Source of the DNA: Paludibacteraceae bacterium
GTDB taxonomy: Bacteria > Bacteroidota > Bacteroidia > Bacteroidales > Paludibacteraceae
Direction of reading: 5' to 3'
DNA: 64,000 nucleotides
NCBI GenBank assembly: GCA_024405895.1
Contig: JAKSNW010000006.1
Location: forward strand, 1 to 64,000
Positions 54,762 to 63,860 of the stretch are shown in pieces. Below the pieces are notes generated by a model. The model searched no databases and was not told where the DNA came from. It worked only from the letters and a program-made list of their open reading frames with translations. The position numbers and the translations under genes are program-made. Numbering within the stretch: the first letter of the stretch is position 1; each line of letters begins with the position of its first letter.

Positions 54762-55658
54762 ATGCAGAAATATCGCAGTTACGTTTTTCCTACCGCCATC
54801 GTTCTGGGCGCACTGCTTCACGGGGTGTGCTCGGAGCTGATGGTTGTGGTGCCGTACGCCATTTTCACTATCATGCTGCTCAACTTCTGCGCCGTAAGGT
54901 TGCGTTCGCTGCGGTTGACGGCGATGGATGTTCCCATCATGCTGTTTCAGGCGCTGGTGCCGCTGTTGGTCTACTTGCCGCTGAGGGTGTTGGCGTCGGA
55001 GGATGTGGCGCAGAGTGCCATGGTGTGCGTGTTGTGCCCAGTGGCGTCGAGCGTTGTGGTGGTGGCGGTCATGTTGGGGGCAAATCGCGAGACCTGCACG
55101 ATGTACACCGTGCTCGGCAACCTTCTGATTGTGGCCATTGCTCCGCTCTACTTCTCGTTCATCGGAACGAACCAAAGCATGCCTTTAGGCGCGTCGATGT
55201 GGAATGTGTTTGCCAAGATAACTCCCGTCATCGGCATCCCGTTGGTGGTGGCGGCGCTGTTGCAATGGCTGCTGCCGAGGGTCAACGAGGTGTTGGCGAA
55301 GGGCAAGAACCTGACGTTCTACATCTGGGCTTTCACGCTGCTGGTGGTTCTGGGCAATACGTTCCACAAGGTGATAACGCAGTGGGACGGACGTTGGACG
55401 GCGTTGCTGGCGGTGGTAATGACGTCGATGGTTGTGTGCTTTGCGCAGTTTTTCATCGGAAAAATGATAGGCAAAAGATATAACGACCCGATGGCGGCAG
55501 GACAGCTGCTCGGACAGAAGAATACGGGCATCGGCATCTGGATGGCGGCGTTCTACCTCTCGCCGCTCGCCGCCGTTGGCCTTGCGTTTTACTCCGTCTG
55601 GCAGAATGTTTTCAACAGTTTCCAGATGTGGTGGCAAGACAATCGCACCAAGAAATGA
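54762..55658 (+). CDS. Bile acid:sodium symporter family transporter
   Basis: The 298-residue membrane protein of the BASS/SBF-like type has about nine or ten helices. The crossover region VLCPVASSVVVVAVMLGAN in the first half and GQLLGQKNTGIGIWMAAFY in the second are typical. Family members carry organic anions with sodium; the substrate is not known here. A sodium-driven carrier would fit a sodium-based bioenergetic scheme, but that is inference. Confidence 0.85.
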   Translation: MQKYRSYVFPTAIVLGALLHGVCSELMVVVPYAIFTIMLLNFCAVRLRSLRLTAMDVPIMLFQALVPLLVYLPLRVLASEDVAQSAMVCVLCPVASSVVVVAVMLGANRETCTMYTVLGNLLIVAIAPLYFSFIGTNQSMPLGASMWNVFAKITPVIGIPLVVAALLQWLLPRVNEVLAKGKNLTFYIWAFTLLVVLGNTFHKVITQWDGRWTALLAVVMTSMVVCFAQFFIGKMIGKRYNDPMAAGQLLGQKNTGIGIWMAAFYLSPLAAVGLAFYSVWQNVFNSFQMWWQDNRTKK

Positions 55659-55705
55659 TACATTATATAATTGTATAGATTAAACAACTCAAAAACATAA
55701 ACAAG

Positions 55706-55960
55706 ATGAAAGAATATGTATATCAAACCGTCGGCACTTGCTCGCAAGAGATAATCGTACGCGTTGAAGACGACGAAACCGTGGTTGGCGTGGAGTTCGT
55801 AGGCGGCTGCAGCGGCAATACACAAGGAATTGCCAGTCTCGTCAAAGGTATGAAGGCCGATGAGGTAATCAATAGGCTCGCCGGCATTCGCTGCGGATAC
55901 AAAAACACTTCGTGTCCTGACCAATTAGCCTGCGCATTGAAACAAATCATCGCAAAATAA
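55706..55960 (+). CDS. TSCPD domain protein
   Basis: The 84-residue protein has conserved Cys residues in VGTCSQEI, FVGGCSGNTQG and IRCGYKNTSCPDQLACAL; the last contains the TSCPD motif that names the family and resembles a part of ribonucleotide reductases. Four or five cysteines suggest metal binding. It is a stand-alone small protein of unknown role, followed 9 bp later by the TPR gene. Confidence 0.9.
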   Translation: MKEYVYQTVGTCSQEIIVRVEDDETVVGVEFVGGCSGNTQGIASLVKGMKADEVINRLAGIRCGYKNTSCPDQLACALKQIIAK

Positions 55961-55969
55961 CGTATCGCC

Positions 55970-57502
55970 TTGCTACAAATAGACAAAAACATACTCAAGG
56001 GCTTCGTCAAAGAGGAACGAGAGGTCGTCGGCGCTTGGTACCGTGGTCTCGCAGAGGGTTTTGAGGGATTCGACTTCAGTGTTGATAACATCGTAACGCT
56101 TATCGACTACCTCCTTCTGCTCGACCATCCTGAAGGCAACGTTGAAGCATGCAAACTGCTGCAGCGAGGACTGGAAATAGCGCCTGATGACGTAGATCTA
56201 CAACTTTTTCAGGCTCAAATCAGTCTGCTTTTCTTCCGCCCGGATGAAGCGGTGCGTATCGCAGACAAGCTGATAGCCGAAAACGTGAGCGAGGCGCTTG
56301 TCATCAAGGCTCAAACGCTTGCGCAAATGCGTAGGCATGAGACCAACGTAGAAGTTATCAACCTTCTAAAACAGTATCTTCGCATCGAAACAGATGGACG
56401 CGACACCGTTTGCCTCGATGTGATAAACTACCGCCCCGATCGCATAGATTACGAGCTCTATATCACTGTGCTCCGCTATGTTATCAAGGAAAACATGGAC
56501 AGCGGACGTTCTCTCAACAGTATTGCCATACTCTGCAGTACGTTTTTCGACGAAGAATCAATTCTAAACGATGTCATCGAGCTCTATCAGCTTTATCTAC
56601 AGCATCAACCCTACCATCTCAATGCGTTGGTAGGTTACGCCGAAGCGCTTCACATGAAAGGATTTAACGGGCGAGCTGCCGAAGTGGCTGAACTCTACGT
56701 CGACCTGATGAAGGATGATGCAGAACGGCTTCCACCGCTCCTCCTCGATGCTGCCGATTATCTCATCCAAGACGATCAGATAGACAAAGCATTGGAGCAT
56801 ATAATGCACTATGTTGCTCTACGCCCCGACGCCGGAATGGAGGAATCGCGCGAGTTGCTTAGCGACAATGCCTACATCTGCGGCATAAAGACGTCGTTCA
56901 ACATGATGTATGCCATCTGTTTGCTGCATCAGGAGATGTACGAACAGGCGATTAAGGCGTTCAGCAAAGTGGTGGAGCGCGACGATATCGAGAAATGCCG
57001 CGCATTGCGCTTTATGAGCCAGACTTATAGTCTGATGAACAACGAGGAGCAGGCGTTGATGTTCGCTTATAGTGCCGTGACAGCCAGCAGCGGCGCACCG
57101 CTCGAGACAGCCACCTCCTACCGCTTTCTCGGGCAGTATCTGATTACGCTCGCCATGATAGACAGAAAGAATATGGACGAATATCTCCGCGACGCCGAAA
57201 ACGCGGTGAACATGGCGGAGGAAATTCTTCACGACGGTAATACCTATGTGAGCTTGGCGATGATAAAGCTGCTGAAAAATGATTGCAACGAGGCAGAAAT
57301 GCTGCTGACGCATGCACTCGACGAACAGCCCGACAACCCGATGGCGCTGTCTGCGCTGACCGCTCTGCACATCAAAAGACAGGAGTTCGATGAAGCGGAG
57401 CGCGTCTTCCGCTTGCTCGACGGATTCTACGATACATCGCGCAGCACTATCATGCGGCTGGCTCCAAACGCCAAAGATTTCTTCGAACATTTATCACTGT
57501 AA
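55970..57502 (+). CDS. Tetratricopeptide-repeat protein (TTG start)
   Basis: The 510-residue, nearly all-helical protein has TPR-like helix pairs, clearest at about 40-110, 205-260 and 300-500 (for example MYEQAIKAFSKVVER, ALRFMSQTYSLMNNEEQALMFAYSAV, DEAERVFRLLDGFY). No ATG lies in the first 150 codons, so TTG 55970, 9 bp after the TSCPD stop, is the likely start, with coupled translation. It has no signal peptide, so it is probably cytosolic. Partners are unknown. Confidence 0.85.
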   Translation: MLQIDKNILKGFVKEEREVVGAWYRGLAEGFEGFDFSVDNIVTLIDYLLLLDHPEGNVEACKLLQRGLEIAPDDVDLQLFQAQISLLFFRPDEAVRIADKLIAENVSEALVIKAQTLAQMRRHETNVEVINLLKQYLRIETDGRDTVCLDVINYRPDRIDYELYITVLRYVIKENMDSGRSLNSIAILCSTFFDEESILNDVIELYQLYLQHQPYHLNALVGYAEALHMKGFNGRAAEVAELYVDLMKDDAERLPPLLLDAADYLIQDDQIDKALEHIMHYVALRPDAGMEESRELLSDNAYICGIKTSFNMMYAICLLHQEMYEQAIKAFSKVVERDDIEKCRALRFMSQTYSLMNNEEQALMFAYSAVTASSGAPLETATSYRFLGQYLITLAMIDRKNMDEYLRDAENAVNMAEEILHDGNTYVSLAMIKLLKNDCNEAEMLLTHALDEQPDNPMALSALTALHIKRQEFDEAERVFRLLDGFYDTSRSTIMRLAPNAKDFFEHLSL

Positions 57503-57511
57503 ACATAAATC

Positions 57512-58231
57512 ATGAAAAAAACTCTGTTCACCATAATACTCAGCCTCTCATTGCTGCCACTGATGGCCAACGAGACCGCCCCAACGGAACAAATCGACAC
57601 GTTGGACAACTCCATCATCGCGAAAATAGACCGCGCCTACACCGAGAACATGAGCTACGGCTTCGTTGCCACGCTGATGGCTGTGGAGAGCTCGTTCATT
57701 CCGTTCCCGTCGGAAATCGTGGTGCCTCCGGCTGCCTACGTAGCAAGCAAACCGGAAAGCAACATGACAGTGTGGGGCGTTGTTCTTGCCGCCACGCTCG
57801 GCGCGTTGCTTGGCGCCATCATCAACTATCTGCTCGCCATCTGGCTCGGACGATTGGTCATCTACCGCTTCGTGGAAACAAAGTGGGGCCATGCGTTGCT
57901 CCTCTCCAAGGAAAAGGTGGAGCGTGCAGAGGCATACTTCGTGGAGCACGGCGCCATCTCTACGCTCATCGGCCGACTGGTGCCCGTGGTCAGGCAGCTG
58001 ATTTCCATCCCGGCGGGCCTTGCCAAGATGCGCATCCTCCCCTTCGTGTGCTACACCACGCTCGGCGCCATGGTATGGAACACCATTCTTGCTGTGATTG
58101 GATACATTGCACAAGGTCAAGAGGAACTCATACATCGTTATAGCCACGAACTCTCCGTTGTACTGCTTGCCGCAGTAGGCGTTGGTGCTGTCGTTCTCGT
58201 TGTACGTCATCTCAGAAAAAAGAAACAATGA
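57512..58231 (+). CDS. DedA family membrane protein
   Basis: The 239-residue protein has a signal-like N-terminus (about 1-20) and a DedA/VTT domain: ESSFIPFPSEIVVPPAAY with the acidic entrance residues, IINYLLAIWLGRL and GRLVPVVRQLISIPAGLAKM with the two essential arginines. Members move undecaprenyl phosphate or phospholipids across the membrane. It ends in a basic tail (RHLRKKKQ). The aroE start overlaps its stop by 4 nt. Confidence 0.9.
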   Translation: MKKTLFTIILSLSLLPLMANETAPTEQIDTLDNSIIAKIDRAYTENMSYGFVATLMAVESSFIPFPSEIVVPPAAYVASKPESNMTVWGVVLAATLGALLGAIINYLLAIWLGRLVIYRFVETKWGHALLLSKEKVERAEAYFVEHGAISTLIGRLVPVVRQLISIPAGLAKMRILPFVCYTTLGAMVWNTILAVIGYIAQGQEELIHRYSHELSVVLLAAVGVGAVVLVVRHLRKKKQ

Positions 58232-58965
58232 TTCGTCTGGCGCTTATCGGTCATCCCGTAGGTCATTCCTTATCAAAGACTTACTTCGACACTATGTTTC
58301 AACAGAAAAACATAGAAGGCAACTACGAACTTCACGACCTCACAACCATCGACCAGCTTCCGGCGCTGTTGGAGAGGGAGAATCTGAACGGTTTCAATGT
58401 GACGCTGCCGTACAAACTGGCGGTCATCCCCTTCTGCAACCAATTGACCGAAACCGCCAGAAGCATCGGCGCGGTAAACGCCGTGCGCATCGACGGCGAC
58501 AGGCTGACGGGACACAACACCGATGCAGAGGGCTTTGCCGATGCTATCAAACCGCTCCTGTTGCCGCATCATGACCGCGTATTGATTATCGGCAACGGCG
58601 GAGCGGCTCGTGCGGTGGCATTCGCTTGCACCAATCTGTTGCATTTGCCTTACGAAATCATCTGCGAACACAGGAACACAAACGATTTCGAACGAAGCAC
58701 GCAACTCATTCCTACGCATACGGTTATCGTCAACTGTACGCCGCTCGGCATGCATCCGAACGAAGAGACTTTGCCACAAATTAACTACAACGAAGTAACC
58801 TCGCAACATCTGTTGTTCGACTTGGTCTACGCCCCAGCCACCACGCAGTTCATGAAGCAAGGAATGAAGCATGGCGCCACCGTGGCGAACGGCCTGAAGA
58901 TGCTGCATGCTCAAGCCGATGCCGCCTGGCGCTTCTGGAACCACAAATCGACGACGATACTATAA
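58228..58965 (+). CDS. aroE: Shikimate dehydrogenase
   Basis: NADP-dependent enzyme that reduces 3-dehydroshikimate in aromatic amino-acid synthesis. The 245-residue protein has GHPVGHSLSKTYFDTMF (substrate Ser pair), FNVTLPYK with the catalytic Lys, GHNTDAEGF with the catalytic Asp and the nucleotide loop IIGNGGAARAVAFA. Slightly short but complete. A near-palindrome covers its stop codon. Confidence 0.95.
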   Translation: MIRLALIGHPVGHSLSKTYFDTMFQQKNIEGNYELHDLTTIDQLPALLERENLNGFNVTLPYKLAVIPFCNQLTETARSIGAVNAVRIDGDRLTGHNTDAEGFADAIKPLLLPHHDRVLIIGNGGAARAVAFACTNLLHLPYEIICEHRNTNDFERSTQLIPTHTVIVNCTPLGMHPNEETLPQINYNEVTSQHLLFDLVYAPATTQFMKQGMKHGATVANGLKMLHAQADAAWRFWNHKSTTIL

Positions 58966-58975
58966 TATATTGTAT
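58953..58975. repeat. A+T-rich palindrome over the aroE stop
   Basis: CGATAC and GTATCG flank TATAATATATT, so nearly all of the 23 bp is self-complementary with a single internal mismatch. There is no T-run, so it is not a typical terminator. A related imperfect palindrome (ATACATTATATAATTGTAT) follows the BASS gene at 55661. Confidence 0.5.
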
Positions 58976-59165
58976 CGCCAATCATTCTTACGCACTAATT
59001 CACAAATCAGCACAACGGGAAAATCACTCGTTCGCTTGATAACTTGCAACCGATCAGCAACAAAAACAATCAAGCGAACTGATTCGAAAAGACGTTTTTT
59101 AGCAAAAACATGTCATCGTATGTGATTTTATCCTCAAACTACTACCGTATATCTCTCGAAAGCAT

Positions 59166-59173
59166 TATCTTTG
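59166..59173 (+). promoter_or_regulatory. ClC gene promoter -7 box
   Basis: TATCTTTG followed by CC, 30 bp before ATG 59203. The rest of the gap 58966-59165 shows nothing recognisable. Confidence 0.7.
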
Positions 59174-59202
59174 CCTTCGTTTTTTAGTTTCTCAGTGTAA
59201 CG

Positions 59203-60984
59203 ATGGAAAACGAACATAAAAGCCGCTTCGCCAAGCTAATTGAGTGGAGGGAAGAACATATAAAAGACAATCATTTCCTTGTGATTCTCAGCCTCATTAT
59301 CGGCATCGCCACGGCATTCGCCGCGTGGGTGCTGAAGGGCATCGTACATATCATCCAGACCCTTGTGATGAACATCTCCGATGGCGCGTTCAACATCTGG
59401 TACCTCATTTTCCCGACCGTCGGCATCACGATTGCAAGCCTCTTCGTACGCTATGTCGTACGCGATGACATCAGTCACGGCGTAACCAAGATTCTGGCTG
59501 CGATTTCACAACATAAATCCATCATAAAGGCACATAACATGTGGAGCAGCGTGGTGGCGAGTGCCGTAACCATCGGATTCGGCGGCTCCGTAGGTGCCGA
59601 GGCGCCTATCGTCCTCACAGGCTCCGCCATCGGTTCTAACCTCGGACGCTTGTTCCGTCTCGACCAGAAGACCTTAATGCTGCTCGTCGGCTGCGGCGCT
59701 GCAGGAGCCATCGGCGGTATCTTCAAAGCACCTATCGCGGGCATGGCGTTCACGCTCGAAGTGTTGCTTCTCGACCTCACCATGACCTCGCTCCTGCCAC
59801 TTCTTATAACCTCGGTCACAGCCACCAGTATGGCTTACCTCTTGATGGGCAGCGAGTCGATGTTCAAGTTTGAGAGCTACGCGCCTTTCGAGGTTAGCCG
59901 CATTCCCTTCATAATTCTCCTCGGATTAGTATGCGGATTCGTTTCGTTGTACTTCACGCGCGGAACCATTGCCATCGAGAAAGTGTTCAAGGGCATAAAG
60001 AAGCCAATCGGCAAGATACTTCTTGGTGCAGTGATACTTAGCGTGCTGATCTTTTTCTTCCCGCCGCTCTATGGCGAGGGCTACGAGGCCATCGAAGCAT
60101 TGCTTTCCAATCAGCCCGATAGTTTGTTTGAACAAACCCTCCTCTCCCCGCTCGGAACCAATGTTTGGGGCGTGGTATTATATTTGTCGCTGATTGTTTT
60201 GTTCAAAGTGTTGGCAACCACTGCTACCAACGGCGCCGGCGGCACTGGCGGTATCTTCGCGCCAAGTCTGTTTGTGGGCTGTCTCACCGGTTTTGCCCTT
60301 GCAGAGACATTGAATATTCTCGGAATCAATATCCCGATGTCAAACTTCGCATTCGCCGGCATGGCAGGACTGATGGCGGGCGTGCTCCATGCTCCGCTTA
60401 CTGCCACATTCCTCATTGCGGAGCTGACCGGCGGATACGACCTCTTCATAACGCTGATTATCACCAGCGTCGTTTCATATCTTACAATCGTTGCTTTTGA
60501 ACCGCACAGCCTATATGCCATGCGATTGGCTCAAAAGGGCGAACTGCTTACGCACCACAAGGACCGCAGCGTATTGACATTGATGAAGATGGAAAGCGTC
60601 ATCGAGACAGACCTCGACGTGGTAGCTCCGGACATCTCCCTTGGCGAGTTGGTAAAGGTGATAGCACAATCCAAGCGCAACATTTTCCCCGTAGTCAACG
60701 CAAAGACAGGCGTGCTGATGGGCATTATTCCGCTCGATGAGGTGAGGAATATCATGTTCCAGCCGCGACTTTACAATCGCTTCACAGCGGAACGATTGAT
60801 GATAAGCGCACCTGCAAAAATCAATTCAAACATGCCGATGGAGAAAGTGATGGATGTGTTTGAGAGCACCGGCGCATGGAATCTGCCAGTGGTAGATGAT
60901 GAAGGACGTTATTTGGGATTTGTATCTAAATCAAAGATATTCAATTCATACCGCAAGGTACTTGTGCACTTCTCCGACGAATAG
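59203..60984 (+). CDS. ClC family chloride channel/antiporter with CBS domains
   Basis: The 593-residue protein has an N-terminal ClC membrane domain (about 1-440) with the selectivity motifs GGSVGAEAPIVLTG (gating Glu), GGIFKAPIAG and GGTGGIFAPSLFVG, then two C-terminal CBS domains (about 455-580). The glutamate in GAEAP takes the place of Glu148 of E. coli ClC. Exchange of chloride (or fluoride) for protons is likely, but channel versus antiporter is not settled by sequence. Confidence 0.93.
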   Translation: MENEHKSRFAKLIEWREEHIKDNHFLVILSLIIGIATAFAAWVLKGIVHIIQTLVMNISDGAFNIWYLIFPTVGITIASLFVRYVVRDDISHGVTKILAAISQHKSIIKAHNMWSSVVASAVTIGFGGSVGAEAPIVLTGSAIGSNLGRLFRLDQKTLMLLVGCGAAGAIGGIFKAPIAGMAFTLEVLLLDLTMTSLLPLLITSVTATSMAYLLMGSESMFKFESYAPFEVSRIPFIILLGLVCGFVSLYFTRGTIAIEKVFKGIKKPIGKILLGAVILSVLIFFFPPLYGEGYEAIEALLSNQPDSLFEQTLLSPLGTNVWGVVLYLSLIVLFKVLATTATNGAGGTGGIFAPSLFVGCLTGFALAETLNILGINIPMSNFAFAGMAGLMAGVLHAPLTATFLIAELTGGYDLFITLIITSVVSYLTIVAFEPHSLYAMRLAQKGELLTHHKDRSVLTLMKMESVIETDLDVVAPDISLGELVKVIAQSKRNIFPVVNAKTGVLMGIIPLDEVRNIMFQPRLYNRFTAERLMISAPAKINSNMPMEKVMDVFESTGAWNLPVVDDEGRYLGFVSKSKIFNSYRKVLVHFSDE

Positions 60985-61005
60985 ACTCGTCAGCACGACA
61001 TCGGC

Positions 61006-61869
61006 TTAACGAACTACGCCGACTGGTTTCACCGTAAATCCCTTCTTGCGCAATAAGGCGAGCACACTACGCTTGCCGCAAAGATGCAATGCTCCAACTG
61101 CAACAAAGCAAGCGTTTGACTTAAAGTATGTTGGAAGCTTTGCAGCCCAATTCTTATTGCGTTCATACAACAAATCACTGGATTGTTGCTTAGACATTTG
61201 TTTCGTAGCACCCTCCAGTGAGTCGAGTTGCTGATGTTTATAATAGCTGGCAAGCGTTTCAAACTCAGCGCAAACATCTTCCGTATTCAAAAGCAGCTTC
61301 AAATCGTGTACTTGCTCCTCAATACTTTGCGAAGTTAATGCTGACATCTGTTGCTCGGCAGTCTCCAATCCGAAAACAGGCATTTCAAGCTCTGCAGCCA
61401 ACTGTTGGAAAAACGAATCAATCATGATAGGCTCTGCAGCGGCATCATTTGTATGACATTGCGAATAAAACAACTGAAGCAAAAGACTCTGAACAAATAC
61501 AGGCTGAAGATTAGCTAAATAATACAGATAAACCTGCATGTTTTTCATACAAATAGAGTCCAACTTTTCCGTCTCCGGAACCGAAAGCATCTGAGTCCAC
61601 GAAACATCAACAGGCTTCTTCATTGCCTCCAACACACCGTTCATGTTGCCAGCACTGATAACCATCTCACCGATTACGCAATCGCAGGAATTAAGGGCAT
61701 GAAAGACACCGTCGATAGAATCCAAGACGGAGACTTCTATTAAATGATGCGTGCCGAACACATAAGACGTTGGACAACCATGCTTTGTAACCTCCCACAA
61801 TAACTGTGCGCGACTAAATGAGCCACAAAATATCAGCAAGAAGCCGAGAACAATCAATTTTTGTTTCAT
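61006..61869 (-). CDS. TraB/GumN family protein
   Basis: The 287-residue protein has a signal peptide (about 1-21, ending SFSRAQ) and the TraB/PrgY/GumN fold: YVFGTHHLIE near residue 37 with the conserved His pair, IGEMVI, and the C-terminal ACFVAVGALHLCGKRSVLALLRKKG. The family includes Tiki-like metalloproteases, but activity in bacteria is not established. It overlaps the upstream TPR gene by 4 nt. Confidence 0.88.
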   Translation of the reverse strand: MKQKLIVLGFLLIFCGSFSRAQLLWEVTKHGCPTSYVFGTHHLIEVSVLDSIDGVFHALNSCDCVIGEMVISAGNMNGVLEAMKKPVDVSWTQMLSVPETEKLDSICMKNMQVYLYYLANLQPVFVQSLLLQLFYSQCHTNDAAAEPIMIDSFFQQLAAELEMPVFGLETAEQQMSALTSQSIEEQVHDLKLLLNTEDVCAEFETLASYYKHQQLDSLEGATKQMSKQQSSDLLYERNKNWAAKLPTYFKSNACFVAVGALHLCGKRSVLALLRKKGFTVKPVGVVR

Positions 61870-63860
61870 CGCATTTTCTTTAATAACGCATAAGCCTCGC
61901 TGATACCTTTTTCGCCAGCACGGCTTAAGTCTTCAATACCTTCTTGAACCTCTCCGAGATAAATATGGGTTAAACCACGATTGAAATAAGCTTCCGCCAT
62001 ATTTGGAGCCAATCGCAGAGCCTCGTCGTAGTTAGAAATTGCCCTTCGGTAATCACCACTCTCAGCAACGACATTGGCACGATTGAACCAGGCATAAGCA
62101 AACGACGGAGCCAACTTAATCGCCATATCATAATCGCGGATAATCATTTCATATTCGTAAGCATACACGGTATTTTTATTCTCCGCGTCTGGATTTCCTT
62201 TATTATACTCCAACTGTTTGTATCTCACATTCGCTCTGCCAAAGTAAGCCAAAGCGTCATTCGTATGCAGAAGCAATCGTGAAAAATCAGCCAGCGAAGA
62301 AGTAAAATCTTGAAGCAATGCATAGTCAACCGCACGCTCAAAAAGCAGCAACAAACTATCTGGAGAAGTTGACAACTTATTTGTTGCCGCATCGATTGCA
62401 GAGAAATGAAAATCCGCAAGCGAACGGCTCAAAGGAATCTCTCCATTGACAAGTTTCAAAGGTAAGCGTTTCGTATGGACACGGTTATAGGCATCCAAGA
62501 GATCATCATAAGCGACCAATCCATCAACGAGATTTGCTCGCTCATAATATGACAGTTGGAAATTCGGTTGCGTAGCCACCAGAACCTCATTGTTTTGAAC
62601 TGTTCCTCGAAGCGATAATGTCTGAGCATTATTAGGCATTTGGTTTCCTTTTCCTGCCGACACATCAAACAATCGGCTGCGAGCCCTTGCCTGCGAATCC
62701 GATTTTGCTACATGAATCTCCGTATCAGGCTCTTCCTCTGTATTTTTTCCTTTATTCTTCTTTCTGGCTTCAGTGAGATTAAATGCTAACTGCATATCAC
62801 GATACGCCATTTGACGACGTCCCATCGACTCGTAAGCTTCTGCTCTACCATACAAGGCAGGAATAAACGTAGGATATTGTTTCAAGACCGCAGAAAAATC
62901 CGTCAAAGCCTCCATATTATTACCACATCGCATCTGAACTGTAGCACGTTGGAAGATAGCATCAAAAGCATCCGGATCGTTTTTGATAATGCGGTCTAAA
63001 TCCTTTACTGCATTGTTATAGTCGCCGACTTCAGCACGAATCAAAGCACGATTGAACAATGCTGCCTCATAATCAGGAGCCATCTGAACTGCCTTATCAC
63101 AATCGGCAAGAGCACCACGATAATCCTGTTTACGATAACGAAGGATTCCTCGGTTGACATAATTCATCGGATTTGAGGTATGCATAGCAATAGTACGAGA
63201 ATAATCAGCCATCGCACCATCGATATCATCCACAAGTAATCGGGCGTAAGCACGAGCACCCAAGATATCTACATTTCCGCTATCGCGAGCAGCAAGTGAC
63301 TCGAAATGATTAACCGCTGCCGCCGTATCATTAGTCATCAAAAGCAGACGTCCTTTATCCAACATCAAATCAATGTTATTGGTTTTCTTGATAAGGAAAT
63401 CTATATCACGAAGTGCTTCATCATATTTTTTGTCGTGCTCCAGAATCTCCAGACGTGTCATAAGATACGTCGGTGTTTCTGGACTTAAAGTTAAAGCCTG
63501 CTCAATATCAGCAGCAGCTTCTTCCCAACGGTCTTGCTGCAAACGAACAAAACAGCGGGCATAATATAAGTTTGAGGCAAAAGGATTCATCTCCAATGCT
63601 GTATTCAAATCGTTTTCTGCACCTACATAATCTTCCAGATTAATTTTTGCAGCAGCACGATAATAATAAGGTTCAGAGAGATATGGTTTTGCCTTGATTA
63701 CCTGATTGAAATATTGAATAGAAAGCACATAATCCTGGAAATAAAGTGCACTACGGCCAACCGAGAGAATACGGTCTGTATTCAGTTGCGCACCCATATT
63801 CGCAGCCAAACATAAGCCCAGCAGCAGAACGAGAAGTCTATGATTATGTATTTTCTTCAT
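61866..63860 (-). CDS. Secreted tetratricopeptide-repeat protein
   Basis: The 664-residue protein has a signal peptide (about 1-24, ending AANMGAQ) and at least a dozen TPR units (PYYYRAAAKINLEDYVGAENDL, PMNYVNRGILRYRKQDYRGALAD, AALFNRALIRAEVGDYNNAVKD, AYAWFNRANVVAESGDYRRAIS). A low-complexity charged insert (about 355-400, KKNKGKNTEEEP) and a non-TPR middle region lie within it. It is probably periplasmic scaffolding. It is expressed leftward with the TraB/GumN gene. The last 140 bases of the window hold no recognised gene. Confidence 0.9.
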   Translation of the reverse strand: MKKIHNHRLLVLLLGLCLAANMGAQLNTDRILSVGRSALYFQDYVLSIQYFNQVIKAKPYLSEPYYYRAAAKINLEDYVGAENDLNTALEMNPFASNLYYARCFVRLQQDRWEEAAADIEQALTLSPETPTYLMTRLEILEHDKKYDEALRDIDFLIKKTNNIDLMLDKGRLLLMTNDTAAAVNHFESLAARDSGNVDILGARAYARLLVDDIDGAMADYSRTIAMHTSNPMNYVNRGILRYRKQDYRGALADCDKAVQMAPDYEAALFNRALIRAEVGDYNNAVKDLDRIIKNDPDAFDAIFQRATVQMRCGNNMEALTDFSAVLKQYPTFIPALYGRAEAYESMGRRQMAYRDMQLAFNLTEARKKNKGKNTEEEPDTEIHVAKSDSQARARSRLFDVSAGKGNQMPNNAQTLSLRGTVQNNEVLVATQPNFQLSYYERANLVDGLVAYDDLLDAYNRVHTKRLPLKLVNGEIPLSRSLADFHFSAIDAATNKLSTSPDSLLLLFERAVDYALLQDFTSSLADFSRLLLHTNDALAYFGRANVRYKQLEYNKGNPDAENKNTVYAYEYEMIIRDYDMAIKLAPSFAYAWFNRANVVAESGDYRRAISNYDEALRLAPNMAEAYFNRGLTHIYLGEVQEGIEDLSRAGEKGISEAYALLKKMR

